From JABCPE02 sp963518845 (GTDB lineage: Bacteria > Bacteroidota > Bacteroidia > Flavobacteriales > Weeksellaceae): 64,000 bases of DNA. The DNA is taken from the NCBI GenBank assembly GCA_963518845.1, contig CAUQKV010000007.1, forward strand, positions 7,928 through 71,927, given 5' to 3'. Below are positions 24,605 through 32,817 of the stretch, piece after piece. Each line of letters opens with the position of its first letter. The first letter of the stretch is position 1. The position numbers and the translations under genes are program-made. The notes beneath the pieces are model-generated. The model was not told where the DNA came from. It worked only from the letters and a program-made list of their open reading frames with translations, and did not search any database.

Positions 24605-26728
24605 CTATTTCACGATTGTCATTTCATCGATGAGGTGTTTAGCACCAGCGTATTTGTCAATTACCCAAAGTACAAAACGAGCATCCACATTGATGGTTCT
24701 TTGTAGAGCTGGTTCGAAAACAATATCTCCACTCAGCGCCTCGCTGTTTCCATCAAAAGCAAGACCGATAAGGTGTCCTTCAGCATTGATGATAGGCGAA
24801 CCAGAGTTTCCTCCTGTGATATCATTATTAGAAAGGAAGTTCACCGGAAGGTATCCTTTTTTGTCTTTGTATAATCCGTAGTCTTTCTTTTTATGAAGGT
24901 CAAGAAGTCTTTGCGGAAGGTCAAATTCCTCATCACCTTTTTTGTATTTAGCTACCATTCCTGTAAGGTCTGTGTAGTAGTTGTCTTTCACGCCGTGGTA
25001 TTTTCTGTCTTTTCTGAAAGGCAGTTTGTCTACAGAACCGTAGGTAAGTCTCATCGTAGAGTTAGCATCAGGGTAGAATTTCTTGTTAGGGTGAGATTTT
25101 CTAAGCCCGTCCAAGAAAAGTCTAGTGTTTTCTGCGAATTTCTCTTCGTCTTGCTTGTATTTATTGGCAATCATCTGAGCTTCAGCTGCTAAAATAGAAG
25201 AGAACTGATATAATGGGTTTTTCTCCAACATTCGTTTTTTAGGATTGTTGATAAAGTTTAAAACATTCTCTTTAGAATCAAAAAGACCGCTAGGAGAAAA
25301 TTCATTTGGATTAGTAAATCTGATGATAGGCAATTGGTGGTTTATATCTACTTTGTTTTTATAAAGTGTAAGCAATGTCACGAAAAGGTCAGCTTCTACT
25401 TGTGGATGAAAGTCTTCGTAGATGCTTTCCACTTCTTTTATTAGTTTTGCTTTCATAGCAGCCTGCCCATTAGCATCTTGGTCAGCATAAACAGCCAATT
25501 TGTTTCCTAATACATATGGCATATTGATGTAAGCTGCTCTTCTGCTCATCAGTCTTAGATAGTTTAATTCTACGTTTCTTTCGTTAGTTTTTGCGTAGTA
25601 TTCTTCTATTTCTTTCAGAACATTACCATAAGTTGCCTTGTTTTCTGGCTTATCAGCCCATGCTTGGAATACTTTTTCCAAATCTTGTTTCGCGTTGATG
25701 GTTTTGTTTTTCAAAACAGCTTCTATCGTTCCAGCTCTATTTTTCCAGTAGTTAGCCGTGCTGGAGTAAGAACTTGCATAGTCCAAACGGATAGCTTGGT
25801 CTTTGTCCATGTATTTTTTCATCACATCCATAGCTGCTTTAGAAGCATCTACCCAAGCTGGATAATCCTTGGTAATCAATTGGTTGATTCCATAAGAAGT
25901 CAAATATCTGTTCGTTCTCCCTGGGTATCCCATAATCATAGTGAAATCATTAGGTTTGATACCTTTTAGAGAAACAGGCAAGTGGTGTTTAGGTTTTAGT
26001 GGAACATTGTTTGGAGAGTATTCTGCTGGGTTTCCGTTCGCATCTGCATACACTCTGAAAACTGCAAAATCTCCTGTGTGTCTTGGCCATTCCCAGTTGT
26101 CTGTATCACCACCGAATTTACCAATAGAGTTGGTAGGCGTTCCTACTAATCTGATGTCTTTATAGTCTTGATAAACAAAATAATAGAACTCATTTCCGTT
26201 AAAGAACGAACGAACCACTACAGTGTATTTTCCGTTTTCGTTATTTTCTTTTTCAATCGCTTTAAATTCCTGATTGATAATGTCTTGTCTCTGGCTTGCA
26301 GACATTTGGTTGTTCAGCTTGGAGTTTATTCTTTCTGTAGCATCTCCCATTCTTACTAGGAATCTTACATACAGGTCTTTAGCGTGAAGCTCTTCTTTTT
26401 TGTTCATCGCCCAGAAACCATTGGTCAAGTGGTCTTTTTGTGGAGTAGAAAGCGCAGCGATAGAGCCATATCCGCAGTGGTGGTTGGTAAAGATAAGTCC
26501 TTCTTTGGACACGATTTCCCCAGTACAAAAACCACCAAAACTTACGATGGCATCTTTCAAACTAGAATTGTTTACTGAATAGATTTCCTCTGGGGTCAGT
26601 TTCAGCCCTTGTTTCTGCATATCTACGCCGTTCAGCCTTTTGATAAGCATCATAAGCCACATTCCTTCATCAGCTTTCATTGGAATAAAATTCAGAATGA
26701 AGGCAGCTAATAAAAATAGTCGTTTCAT
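24605..26728 (-). CDS. S46 family dipeptidyl-peptidase, DPP7-like
   Basis: The 707-residue protein is a periplasmic S46 serine peptidase that removes N-terminal dipeptides. It has a signal peptide (MKRLFLLAAFILNFIPMKA). The catalytic triad is visible: His in TNHHCGYGS near residue 84, Asp in the GGDTDNWEWPRHTGDFAVF region, and Ser in ITGGNSGSPIINAEG near 648. In the S1-determining position DPP11 enzymes have Arg and DPP7 enzymes Gly. Here the segment reads GLAFDGNSEALSGDI, so Gly is present and hydrophobic P1 residues are expected. The length equals that of known DPP7/DPP11 (about 710). It indicates peptide-based nutrition. Confidence 0.93.
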   Translation of the reverse strand: MKRLFLLAAFILNFIPMKADEGMWLMMLIKRLNGVDMQKQGLKLTPEEIYSVNNSSLKDAIVSFGGFCTGEIVSKEGLIFTNHHCGYGSIAALSTPQKDHLTNGFWAMNKKEELHAKDLYVRFLVRMGDATERINSKLNNQMSASQRQDIINQEFKAIEKENNENGKYTVVVRSFFNGNEFYYFVYQDYKDIRLVGTPTNSIGKFGGDTDNWEWPRHTGDFAVFRVYADANGNPAEYSPNNVPLKPKHHLPVSLKGIKPNDFTMIMGYPGRTNRYLTSYGINQLITKDYPAWVDASKAAMDVMKKYMDKDQAIRLDYASSYSSTANYWKNRAGTIEAVLKNKTINAKQDLEKVFQAWADKPENKATYGNVLKEIEEYYAKTNERNVELNYLRLMSRRAAYINMPYVLGNKLAVYADQDANGQAAMKAKLIKEVESIYEDFHPQVEADLFVTLLTLYKNKVDINHQLPIIRFTNPNEFSPSGLFDSKENVLNFINNPKKRMLEKNPLYQFSSILAAEAQMIANKYKQDEEKFAENTRLFLDGLRKSHPNKKFYPDANSTMRLTYGSVDKLPFRKDRKYHGVKDNYYTDLTGMVAKYKKGDEEFDLPQRLLDLHKKKDYGLYKDKKGYLPVNFLSNNDITGGNSGSPIINAEGHLIGLAFDGNSEALSGDIVFEPALQRTINVDARFVLWVIDKYAGAKHLIDEMTIVK

Positions 26729-26850
26729 TTTTAGAAAAAATTAAATTAATGGGCTAAATTTAAGAATTTTAAATGATTTAAAGGGATTATTTTTTCTTTT
26801 TTACAAATAAAAAACATTAAATCCTATCCCAAAGAGTAGGAATTATATCT

Positions 26851-26858
26851 TACCTTTG
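26851..26858 (+). promoter_or_regulatory. -7 box TACCTTTG of pdxH
   Basis: A perfect match 25 bases before the pdxH ATG. Confidence 0.5.
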
Positions 26859-26883
26859 TAGTATAAATTGTAAATATTAAAAT

Positions 26884-27525
26884 ATGGAAAACTTACATGA
26901 CAAACGCCAAGTCTACGAGCAGTTCGAACTTCATGACCACGAAGTAAAGGAAAACCCAATGGAGCATTTCAAGGAATGGTTTGCAGATGCGGACAAACAT
27001 CCTGATATTTTTGAGGCTAATGCCATGATTCTCTCTACGATAGATGACGATGGCTGTCCTAGAACGAGAGCCATGCTTCTGAAAAGCTATAGCAAAGAAG
27101 GTTTTGTGTTTTATACCAATTATAATAGTAAAAAAGGGAAATCTATCGACAAAAATAAGGTAGCTTGTCTCTATTTCTTTTGGCCAGCTCTAGAACGCCA
27201 AGTAATGATAAAAGCAAGGCTGGAAAAAGTTTCGCCAGAAATGTCTGATGAATATTTTGCATCAAGACCTAGGGGAAGCAGATTAGGCGCTTGGGCTTCT
27301 GAACAAGGTGAAGAAATCCCTAGCAAAGCTTATTTAGCCCAAAAATTACAAGATTTAGAAAAAGAATTTGAAGGAAAAGAAGTGACACGACCGCCACACT
27401 GGGGAGGATATCTTGCCAAACCGTATGAAATAGAATTTTGGCAGGGAAGACCTAACCGTCTGCATGACAGAATAGTATATCAGTTCCAAGATGGTAAATG
27501 GAAAACATCAAGATTAGCTCCCTAA
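26884..27525 (+). CDS. pdxH: Pyridoxamine 5'-phosphate oxidase
   Basis: The 213-residue FMN enzyme oxidises pyridoxine or pyridoxamine 5'-phosphate to pyridoxal 5'-phosphate. FMN-binding blocks are CPRTRAMLLKSYSKEGFVFYTN and NSKKGKSI. The later signature ARPRGSRLGAWAS (here ASRPRGSRLGAWASEQ), the PHWGGY stretch and the C-terminal EFWQGRPNRLHDR are the classical PdxH C-terminal pattern. The end RLAP is the expected terminus. Length is standard. It has its own promoter and a terminator overlapping its stop codon. Confidence 0.96.
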   Translation: MENLHDKRQVYEQFELHDHEVKENPMEHFKEWFADADKHPDIFEANAMILSTIDDDGCPRTRAMLLKSYSKEGFVFYTNYNSKKGKSIDKNKVACLYFFWPALERQVMIKARLEKVSPEMSDEYFASRPRGSRLGAWASEQGEEIPSKAYLAQKLQDLEKEFEGKEVTRPPHWGGYLAKPYEIEFWQGRPNRLHDRIVYQFQDGKWKTSRLAP

Positions 27526-27540
27526 AAAGGAGCTTTTTTT
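27516..27540 (+). terminator. Terminator overlapping the pdxH stop codon
   Basis: AGCTCC (27516-27521) pairs with GGAGCT (27529-27534), followed by a T-run. The pdxH TAA is in the loop. Confidence 0.6.
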
Positions 27541-28063
27541 AGTTAAGAAAAACATCTATCAGCCCTTCTGGAAGTTCCATTTTGATGAATTTTTCATCTC
27601 TATTTACTTCTAAAATCCATTCTTTTACGATAGGAATGATGACTTCTTTCTGAACCAAGTCCAAGATAAAATAATGCTGCGCAGTCTGGTCATTCACAGA
27701 AACGATGTTTCCGCAGGTTTTTCCATCTTTTTCTAAAATTTCAAAACCAATAACTTCGTGATAATAAAACTGATTTCCACTCAGTTTTGGAAGAGTAGAA
27801 AGCGGAAGAAATACATTCTTGCCAATAAGCTGTTCTACCAGTGCTTCTGAGGAGTTTTTGAAAAGAATATTGAGAGAATCTTGTTTACTCCAAATGATTT
27901 TTTCAATAAAAAACGGAACCAATAGTCCGTTGATTTCAACGAATATTGATTCCAATTTTTTATAAATTTCGGGTTGGTCTGTATCTAATTTTAAAATAAG
28001 ATTTCCCGAAAGACCGTGCTTACGAGTAATTTTGCCTAAAAAATAGCAATCTTCTTTCTGCAT
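27539..28063 (-). CDS. rimM: Ribosome maturation factor RimM
   Basis: The 174-residue protein helps mature the 30S subunit by acting on the 16S rRNA 3' region and S19. The N-terminus YFLGKITRKHGLSGNLILKL carries the family motif G.I...HG..G. The C-terminal PRC-barrel part contains FYYHEVIGFEILEKDG and the final VIIPIVKEWILEVNRDEKFI with the expected E.LID-like end (MELPEGLIDVFLN). It follows rpsP by 12 bases, the usual rpsP-rimM pairing in bacteria. Confidence 0.95.
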   Translation of the reverse strand: MQKEDCYFLGKITRKHGLSGNLILKLDTDQPEIYKKLESIFVEINGLLVPFFIEKIIWSKQDSLNILFKNSSEALVEQLIGKNVFLPLSTLPKLSGNQFYYHEVIGFEILEKDGKTCGNIVSVNDQTAQHYFILDLVQKEVIIPIVKEWILEVNRDEKFIKMELPEGLIDVFLN

Positions 28064-28075
28064 CGGTAAGTTTTT

Positions 28076-28630
28076 TTAAGCTTCAGTTTCTTCAGCAGGT
28101 GCATCTCCTTCAGCTTCTACAGCAGGAGCTTCTTCTACTGGTGCTTCAGCAGCCTCAGCGGCAGCTTTTGCTTCTTCTTCAGCTTGTTTTTTAGCGTTGA
28201 TTCTTGCTTCATTAGCTTTGTTTTCAGCTTCTAAAGCAGCTTTTTTAGCATCATCTTTAGATTTAACTAAACCATCTTTTTTACCTTGGATTTTAGCTTC
28301 TTTTTCAGCTAACCAAGTGTTAAATCTTTTTTCAGCTTCAGCTTCACTGAAAGCTCCTTTAGCAACTCCTCCTTGAAGGTGTTTTTTGTAAAGAGCACCT
28401 TTGTAAGAAAGGATAGCTCTAGCAGTGTCTGTAGGCTGAGCACCATTGTTCAACCATTTTACAGCAGCATCCACATCTAGTTCGATAGTTGCTGGATTGG
28501 TGATAGGATTGTAAGTTCCAAGTTTTGTGATGAATCTACCATCTCTTCTTGCTCTAGAATCTGCTACCACGATGTGAAAGAAAGGTTTTCCTTTTTTTCC
28601 GTGTCTTTGTAATCTAATTTTTACTGACAT
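28076..28630 (-). CDS. rpsP: 30S ribosomal protein S16 with long charged extension
   Basis: The first roughly 80 residues are a standard S16 (SVKIRLQRHGKKGKPFFHIVV, ADSRARRDGRFITKLGTYNP, AVKWLNNGAQPTDTARAILS). The protein continues to 184 residues. The extension is helical and rich in Lys, Ala and Glu (AKKAALEAENKANEARINAK, then EEEAKAAAEAAEAPVEEAP) with an acidic end. Extended S16 proteins are known in Bacteroidota; their purpose is unclear. A -7 box (28683-28690) gives a leader of about 45 bases with a small GGGA/TCCC hairpin. rimM follows in the same transcript. Confidence 0.95.
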   Translation of the reverse strand: MSVKIRLQRHGKKGKPFFHIVVADSRARRDGRFITKLGTYNPITNPATIELDVDAAVKWLNNGAQPTDTARAILSYKGALYKKHLQGGVAKGAFSEAEAEKRFNTWLAEKEAKIQGKKDGLVKSKDDAKKAALEAENKANEARINAKKQAEEEAKAAAEAAEAPVEEAPAVEAEGDAPAEETEA

Positions 28631-28682
28631 AATTAAAATTGATTTAGTGGGAACTCGTCCCTGTTAATATTTTTTAAGTCCG

Positions 28683-28690
28683 CAAATGTA
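28683..28690 (-). promoter_or_regulatory. -7 box TACATTTG of the rpsP-rimM operon
   Basis: A perfect TAnnTTTG match on the minus strand 52 bases upstream of the rpsP ATG. Confidence 0.5.
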
Positions 28691-28752
28691 ACAAATAAAA
28701 TTGAAAGTATAAACTTTTTTAGCCAAGAAAGTTTTATATTTTCTCTTTTTGG

Positions 28753-29064
28753 TTAATTTAGCTTTATGGTTTTGTATAGATAAGTGATAATCAGTGTATA
28801 ACAAATAATTCCACAGCCAAGAGCTATCAGTATGCTTTTGAGAAGGCTGTAATTTAGCATGTATAAATAATAATTTGCTGGAACAGCGGTGGAAAGCGCA
28901 CCAAGAATTCCATATACAGCTCCGTGTACAGCGCTCTTTTTTTGGGGTGCAATCTCCATTCCACAAAAAGGACAATTCCATTTACTAAAATTAGAAAGGA
29001 GAAGAAGTTTTTTTATTTGTTGCTTTTTACTGCAATGAGGGCAAATGAAATTTTGGTTTTTCAT
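28753..29064 (-). CDS. Zinc-ribbon membrane protein of unknown function
   Basis: The 103-residue protein has two CxxC pairs (Cys8/Cys11 and Cys31/Cys34) that should form a zinc ribbon at the N-terminus. Two or three hydrophobic helices follow (AVYGILGALSTAVPANYYL, LLKSILIALGCGIICYTLII) and the end is basic. I do not recognise a named family. It starts 3 bases after the stop codon of the MacA-like adaptor and is the last gene of that five-gene unit, so it probably depends on the same transcript. Whether it belongs functionally to the exporter is unknown. Confidence 0.65.
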   Translation of the reverse strand: MKNQNFICPHCSKKQQIKKLLLLSNFSKWNCPFCGMEIAPQKKSAVHGAVYGILGALSTAVPANYYLYMLNYSLLKSILIALGCGIICYTLIITYLYKTIKLN

Positions 29065-29067
29065 GTT

Positions 29068-30243
29068 TTATTTATTCTTTTCTTTCAGTTCTTCTTTGTC
29101 TTTATCGGAAGGGTTCCAGACTTTTATTTCAGAATTTTTGTCAATTCCAGAAAGCACCTGCACATTGATACCATCGCTGGCTCCTAGTTTTACAAAAACC
29201 TTTTTAAACGAACCATTACCCTGTTTTACCTCCACAAAAGGAACATCTTTTCCGTTCACTTTTTCGTATTGGATAAGAGATTCGTCCAGAAGAAGGGCAT
29301 TTTTCTGTGAGCTCAGGATAATTTCTCCATTTGCTGAGAAACCTGCGCGAATGTATTCATTATTAGGATTAAACACATCGCCTTTTATTGGGAATTTTAT
29401 AGTTCCGCTTTCTTCTGTTCCTTTTGGTGCGATGAGGGTCACTTTTCCAGAGAAAGCCTTGTTCTGGAGGGCGCCTATCACTACATTCATATTCATGCCT
29501 TCTTTTATTTTTCCTGCCTGCGCTTCATCTATTTTTCCTTCAAAAATGAGTGAATTTAGGTCTGCGATGGAGCAAATGGTAGTTCCCGCATTGAAGGAAT
29601 TGGCCTCTATCACTTGGTTTCCTATTTTCACAGGAACTTCTAGGACAGTGCCGCTTGCTTTAGAACGAATTTGAGTTGTAGCCATGCTTTGCAGTTCAGG
29701 AGTAGCGCCAGTTCTAGCAATCTGCAAATTTTTTTGTGCAGTGGAAAATTGCTGTTGGGCATTTTTCACATTTTGTTCAGCGCTGTACAGCTGCTGTTGG
29801 GAGGTTAGAAATTCTTGTTTGGAGATAACGCCTTGTTTATAGAGACTTTCCTGCATTGCAAACTGCTGTTTTTGATTGGCAAGATTGGTTCTTGCATTGT
29901 TTATTTGGAGCTGGGCATTGCTTACCTGCTGCTGGGCATTGTTCACATCGGCTACACTGGGAACGATTCTCAGCGTGGCGATGAGCTGTCCTGCTGTCAC
30001 TTTGTCGCCTTCTTTCACGAGAATTTGGTCAACAATCCCAGAAATATTGGGTTTTATTTCTATTTCTTCTTTAGGAACGATTTTTCCCGTAGCCATCACT
30101 TTGTCCTCCATATCTTGCACAGTGGGCTTTCTTGTGAGAAATTCCTTGCTTTCGGCAGAATTGGATTTTATCAAATACATTACAGTTGATCCCAGTAGAG
30201 CAACAGCAACTAATCCAAGAATGGCATAAATTATCTTTTTCAT
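29068..30243 (-). CDS. MacA-like periplasmic adaptor subunit (HlyD/RND-type)
   Basis: The 391-residue membrane-fusion protein links an inner-membrane ABC transporter to an outer-membrane channel. It has an N-terminal membrane anchor (KKIIYAILGLVAVALLGSTVM), a lipoyl-like part (IKPNISGIVDQILVKEGDKV) and a Gln/Asn/Ala-rich coiled-coil hairpin around residues 90-185 (NAQQQVSNAQLQINNARTNL, QSLYKQGVISKQEF). A beta-barrel domain (GMNMNVVIGALQNKAFSGKV) and a lysine-rich tail follow. It is encoded downstream of two MacB-like permeases and their ATPase, which matches a MacAB-type export complex. Confidence 0.9.
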   Translation of the reverse strand: MKKIIYAILGLVAVALLGSTVMYLIKSNSAESKEFLTRKPTVQDMEDKVMATGKIVPKEEIEIKPNISGIVDQILVKEGDKVTAGQLIATLRIVPSVADVNNAQQQVSNAQLQINNARTNLANQKQQFAMQESLYKQGVISKQEFLTSQQQLYSAEQNVKNAQQQFSTAQKNLQIARTGATPELQSMATTQIRSKASGTVLEVPVKIGNQVIEANSFNAGTTICSIADLNSLIFEGKIDEAQAGKIKEGMNMNVVIGALQNKAFSGKVTLIAPKGTEESGTIKFPIKGDVFNPNNEYIRAGFSANGEIILSSQKNALLLDESLIQYEKVNGKDVPFVEVKQGNGSFKKVFVKLGASDGINVQVLSGIDKNSEIKVWNPSDKDKEELKEKNK

Positions 30244-30270
30244 TATTTTTATATTTAAAATTCAATTTTA

Positions 30271-31533
30271 TTATTCACTTCTCAATGCATCTATCGGGCG
30301 GATGCTTATGGCTCTTTGTGCAGGAATCATGCCTATTATCAGTCCGAGGAAAACCATTATTGCCATTGCTCCGAATACATTTCCGTAATTAACAGTAGGA
30401 TTGTAAAACGGAATGTCATCTTGGTTTTGGGTGGTGAGGCTTAAAAGCATCAGAACCAGCATTCCCAGCATAAATCCAGCTAAGCCAGAGGATAAAGTAA
30501 TGACCACGCTTTCCAATAAAATTTGGTTTCTCACCTCGGAGGGTTTCGCTCCCAAAGCTCGGCGGATTCCTATTTCTTTGGTTCTTTCTTTCACGGTGAT
30601 GAGCAGGATGTTGGATATCGCAATGACCCCAGCGATGATGGTAAGTGTCCCCACGATGATGGTCAAAAGCTGCATGCCGTCAAGGAAACCTGTGAGTTTC
30701 TTAAATTCTTTCCCAAGGTTAAAAGCTCCAAAAGCATTGGTGTCTTCGGGTGAAACTCTATATTTGGTTTTTAGCTCATATTTTACTTTTTCTTCCACGA
30801 TGCTCACATCTGCATTGGGTTTAGAAACAATGGATAAAACACCGACTCTGTCGCCTTCGTTAAACAACTGAGTAAAGGTAGAAAGCGGAATTATGGCCGT
30901 TTGGTCGCTCTCTATTCCTACTCTTCTTTTCATTCTGAAAACTCCTATCACATTGAAAAACACGCCTTTTATATTGATGGATTTTCCAATCGGATTTTCA
31001 CCCGCCTCGAAAAGTGTTTTGTAAATCTGCTCACCAATGACCACTACATTTTTATTTTCAGAAACATCAGAATCATTCAGGTATCTACCGTATATCAGCT
31101 TTTTTTCAGAAATTTTATTTCCGATAGGATAGTCGCCATTGAGGCTGTAAGTGATGCTTTTCCCTCCCCTTGTCATCAGCACTCCTGCTGAACCAAAATT
31201 TCCCTTTGAATTTTGTGGAGCGATGTAGTCTATTTCAGGAATTTTCTTTTTTAAATATTCTATATCTGAAAGGTGCGGGTCTATGGTTCTGCCCTTTGGG
31301 AAGCCGTCATAAGGAATGGAAGTTTCCTGCCCCCAGAGGAAAATGGAATTTGTAGCAAAACTTGAAAACAACTTGTTGAAGCCGTTTTCCATTCCCTTGG
31401 CTGCTCCTAAAAGCGTGACATACAGGAACATTCCCCAGCCCACGCCAATCATAGTAAGGAAAGTCCGAAGTTTATTATTCCTCAGTGAATAATAAATTTC
31501 CTGCCAAGTATCTTTTTTGAAAATGATATTCAT
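30271..31533 (-). CDS. ABC transporter permease, MacB/FtsX type
   Basis: The 420-residue protein has the MacB topology: one N-terminal helix (LRTFLTMIGVGWGMFLYVTLL), a large periplasmic domain (MacB_PCD type, about residues 45-270), and three C-terminal helices of the FtsX domain (LLTIIVGTLTIIAGVIAIS, VVITLSSGLAGFMLGMLVL, FGAMAIMVFLGLIIGMIP). The segment VKERTKEIGIRRALGAKPSEV is the coupling motif for the ATPase. It lies 26 bases after a second permease and before the adaptor. As the ATPase domain is separate, this is the split form of MacB. A paralogous partner next door suggests a heterodimer. Confidence 0.92.
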   Translation of the reverse strand: MNIIFKKDTWQEIYYSLRNNKLRTFLTMIGVGWGMFLYVTLLGAAKGMENGFNKLFSSFATNSIFLWGQETSIPYDGFPKGRTIDPHLSDIEYLKKKIPEIDYIAPQNSKGNFGSAGVLMTRGGKSITYSLNGDYPIGNKISEKKLIYGRYLNDSDVSENKNVVVIGEQIYKTLFEAGENPIGKSINIKGVFFNVIGVFRMKRRVGIESDQTAIIPLSTFTQLFNEGDRVGVLSIVSKPNADVSIVEEKVKYELKTKYRVSPEDTNAFGAFNLGKEFKKLTGFLDGMQLLTIIVGTLTIIAGVIAISNILLITVKERTKEIGIRRALGAKPSEVRNQILLESVVITLSSGLAGFMLGMLVLMLLSLTTQNQDDIPFYNPTVNYGNVFGAMAIMVFLGLIIGMIPAQRAISIRPIDALRSE

Positions 31534-31559
31534 TTTGCTTCTTTTTTAATGAATTAACA

Positions 31560-32783
31560 TCAGCCTCTCAGCGCTTCTATTGGTTTTATTTTTGAAGCTC
31601 GATATGCTGGGACAAAGCCTGCTACCGCCCCTGAAATGACTAAACAAACAAATGCTGAAAATATCGCTCCCCAGCCTACATTTGGGTCTAAAATGAAATA
31701 CTCTCGTAAATTGTTGCCAATCAGCCTCAGCGAAAGAACTCCTAAAATAACTCCAATAATCCCCGATAAAACCGTAATTACAATGCTTTCCTGCAAGATA
31801 AGCACCACGATGCTTATGGGTCTTGCTCCTATGGCTTTTCGTATTCCTATTTCCAGCGTTCGTTCTTTCACGATGTAAACCATGATGTTACTAATGCCGA
31901 TAATCCCTGCGACAAGCGTTCCAATTCCTATAAAACCTACGATAATGATAATTACGCTTAGGAACATAGTTCCGTTTTTGGTGTTTTCAGCATTATTAAA
32001 AACCCAAATCGCCTGTTCGTCCTCTGGCGAAACTTTTTTTCGCTCCTGAAGCTGATTTTTTAGTTCCTCTCCGAATTGTATCGCTTCATCAGGAGAGAGT
32101 TCCATGTTATAGGTTAGAGAAATTTCAGAAATGGTATCAGAACTTTTTTTAAGTTGCTGCATGGTGGTTATGGGAATACTGATGCTTCGCTCCGCCCAGT
32201 CGCCTTGGTTATCAGAAAAAACGCCGATGACTTTGAATATAGTTCCATTGATATCTAGTTCTTTACCAATAGGATTTCCGTTTTTGATGAGGTCGCGATG
32301 CACCATTTTACCAATGACCGCTACATTTCTATTTTCTTTGATATCCGCAGGCGAAAGATACCGCCCATCCAAAACCGTTCTGTTTTTGATGTAGACTTCC
32401 TCTTCACCAGCTCCGTTTATGCCGTAGCTGCCGCTTTCTTTGCCGTATTTCACTGTCCAAAAGGTGGAATATATCGGTGAGGAATATTCTATGTTTTTTT
32501 TGTTTTCAGTGGTAACCGCCTCTAAATCATCATTATTAAAACTAATGAGCCTATCCGCTTGAAGTCCTGCATAGGCAAGGGAAGTCCGCCCAGAGGAAAT
32601 GGAAATCAGGTTTTGTGCGCTTCTGAAACCATCATTAAAAGCGTTTTTTAGACCAGTTCCGATTCCAAAAAGAACAATGAAAATGTAAAGTCCCAGCGCC
32701 ACTGTAAAGCCAGAAAGCACCGTCCGAAGCATATTGCTCCGAATAGAACTGAAAATCTCCTGCCAGCGGTCTAAATCAAACAT
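31560..32783 (-). CDS. ABC transporter permease, MacB/FtsX type (second copy)
   Basis: The 407-residue permease has the same layout as its neighbour: N-terminal helix (LRTVLSGFTVALGLYIFIVLF), a periplasmic domain and three C-terminal helices. It has the matching coupling motif VKERTLEIGIRKAIGARP. The two permeases are clearly related but differ throughout, so they are paralogues likely to pair. The start codon is preceded on the coding strand by a run of 13 A residues (32784-32796 on the plus strand as T), which might make expression sensitive to slippage. The ATPase gene ends 34 bases upstream. Confidence 0.92.
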   Translation of the reverse strand: MFDLDRWQEIFSSIRSNMLRTVLSGFTVALGLYIFIVLFGIGTGLKNAFNDGFRSAQNLISISSGRTSLAYAGLQADRLISFNNDDLEAVTTENKKNIEYSSPIYSTFWTVKYGKESGSYGINGAGEEEVYIKNRTVLDGRYLSPADIKENRNVAVIGKMVHRDLIKNGNPIGKELDINGTIFKVIGVFSDNQGDWAERSISIPITTMQQLKKSSDTISEISLTYNMELSPDEAIQFGEELKNQLQERKKVSPEDEQAIWVFNNAENTKNGTMFLSVIIIIVGFIGIGTLVAGIIGISNIMVYIVKERTLEIGIRKAIGARPISIVVLILQESIVITVLSGIIGVILGVLSLRLIGNNLREYFILDPNVGWGAIFSAFVCLVISGAVAGFVPAYRASKIKPIEALRG

Positions 32784-32817
32784 TTTTTTTTTTTTTGGTT
32801 TTTATTTAAAAATGCGT

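Noticed and set aside
28640..28665. GGGA/TCCC hairpin in the rpsP leader as a ribosomal-protein regulatory element
   Set aside because: The stem is only four pairs and no consensus for an S16 leader is known to me.
29045..29674. Plus-strand frame of 209 residues opposite the MacA-like gene
   Set aside because: It lies antisense to an adaptor with full domain support and reads as low-complexity Ser/Phe/Pro sequence.
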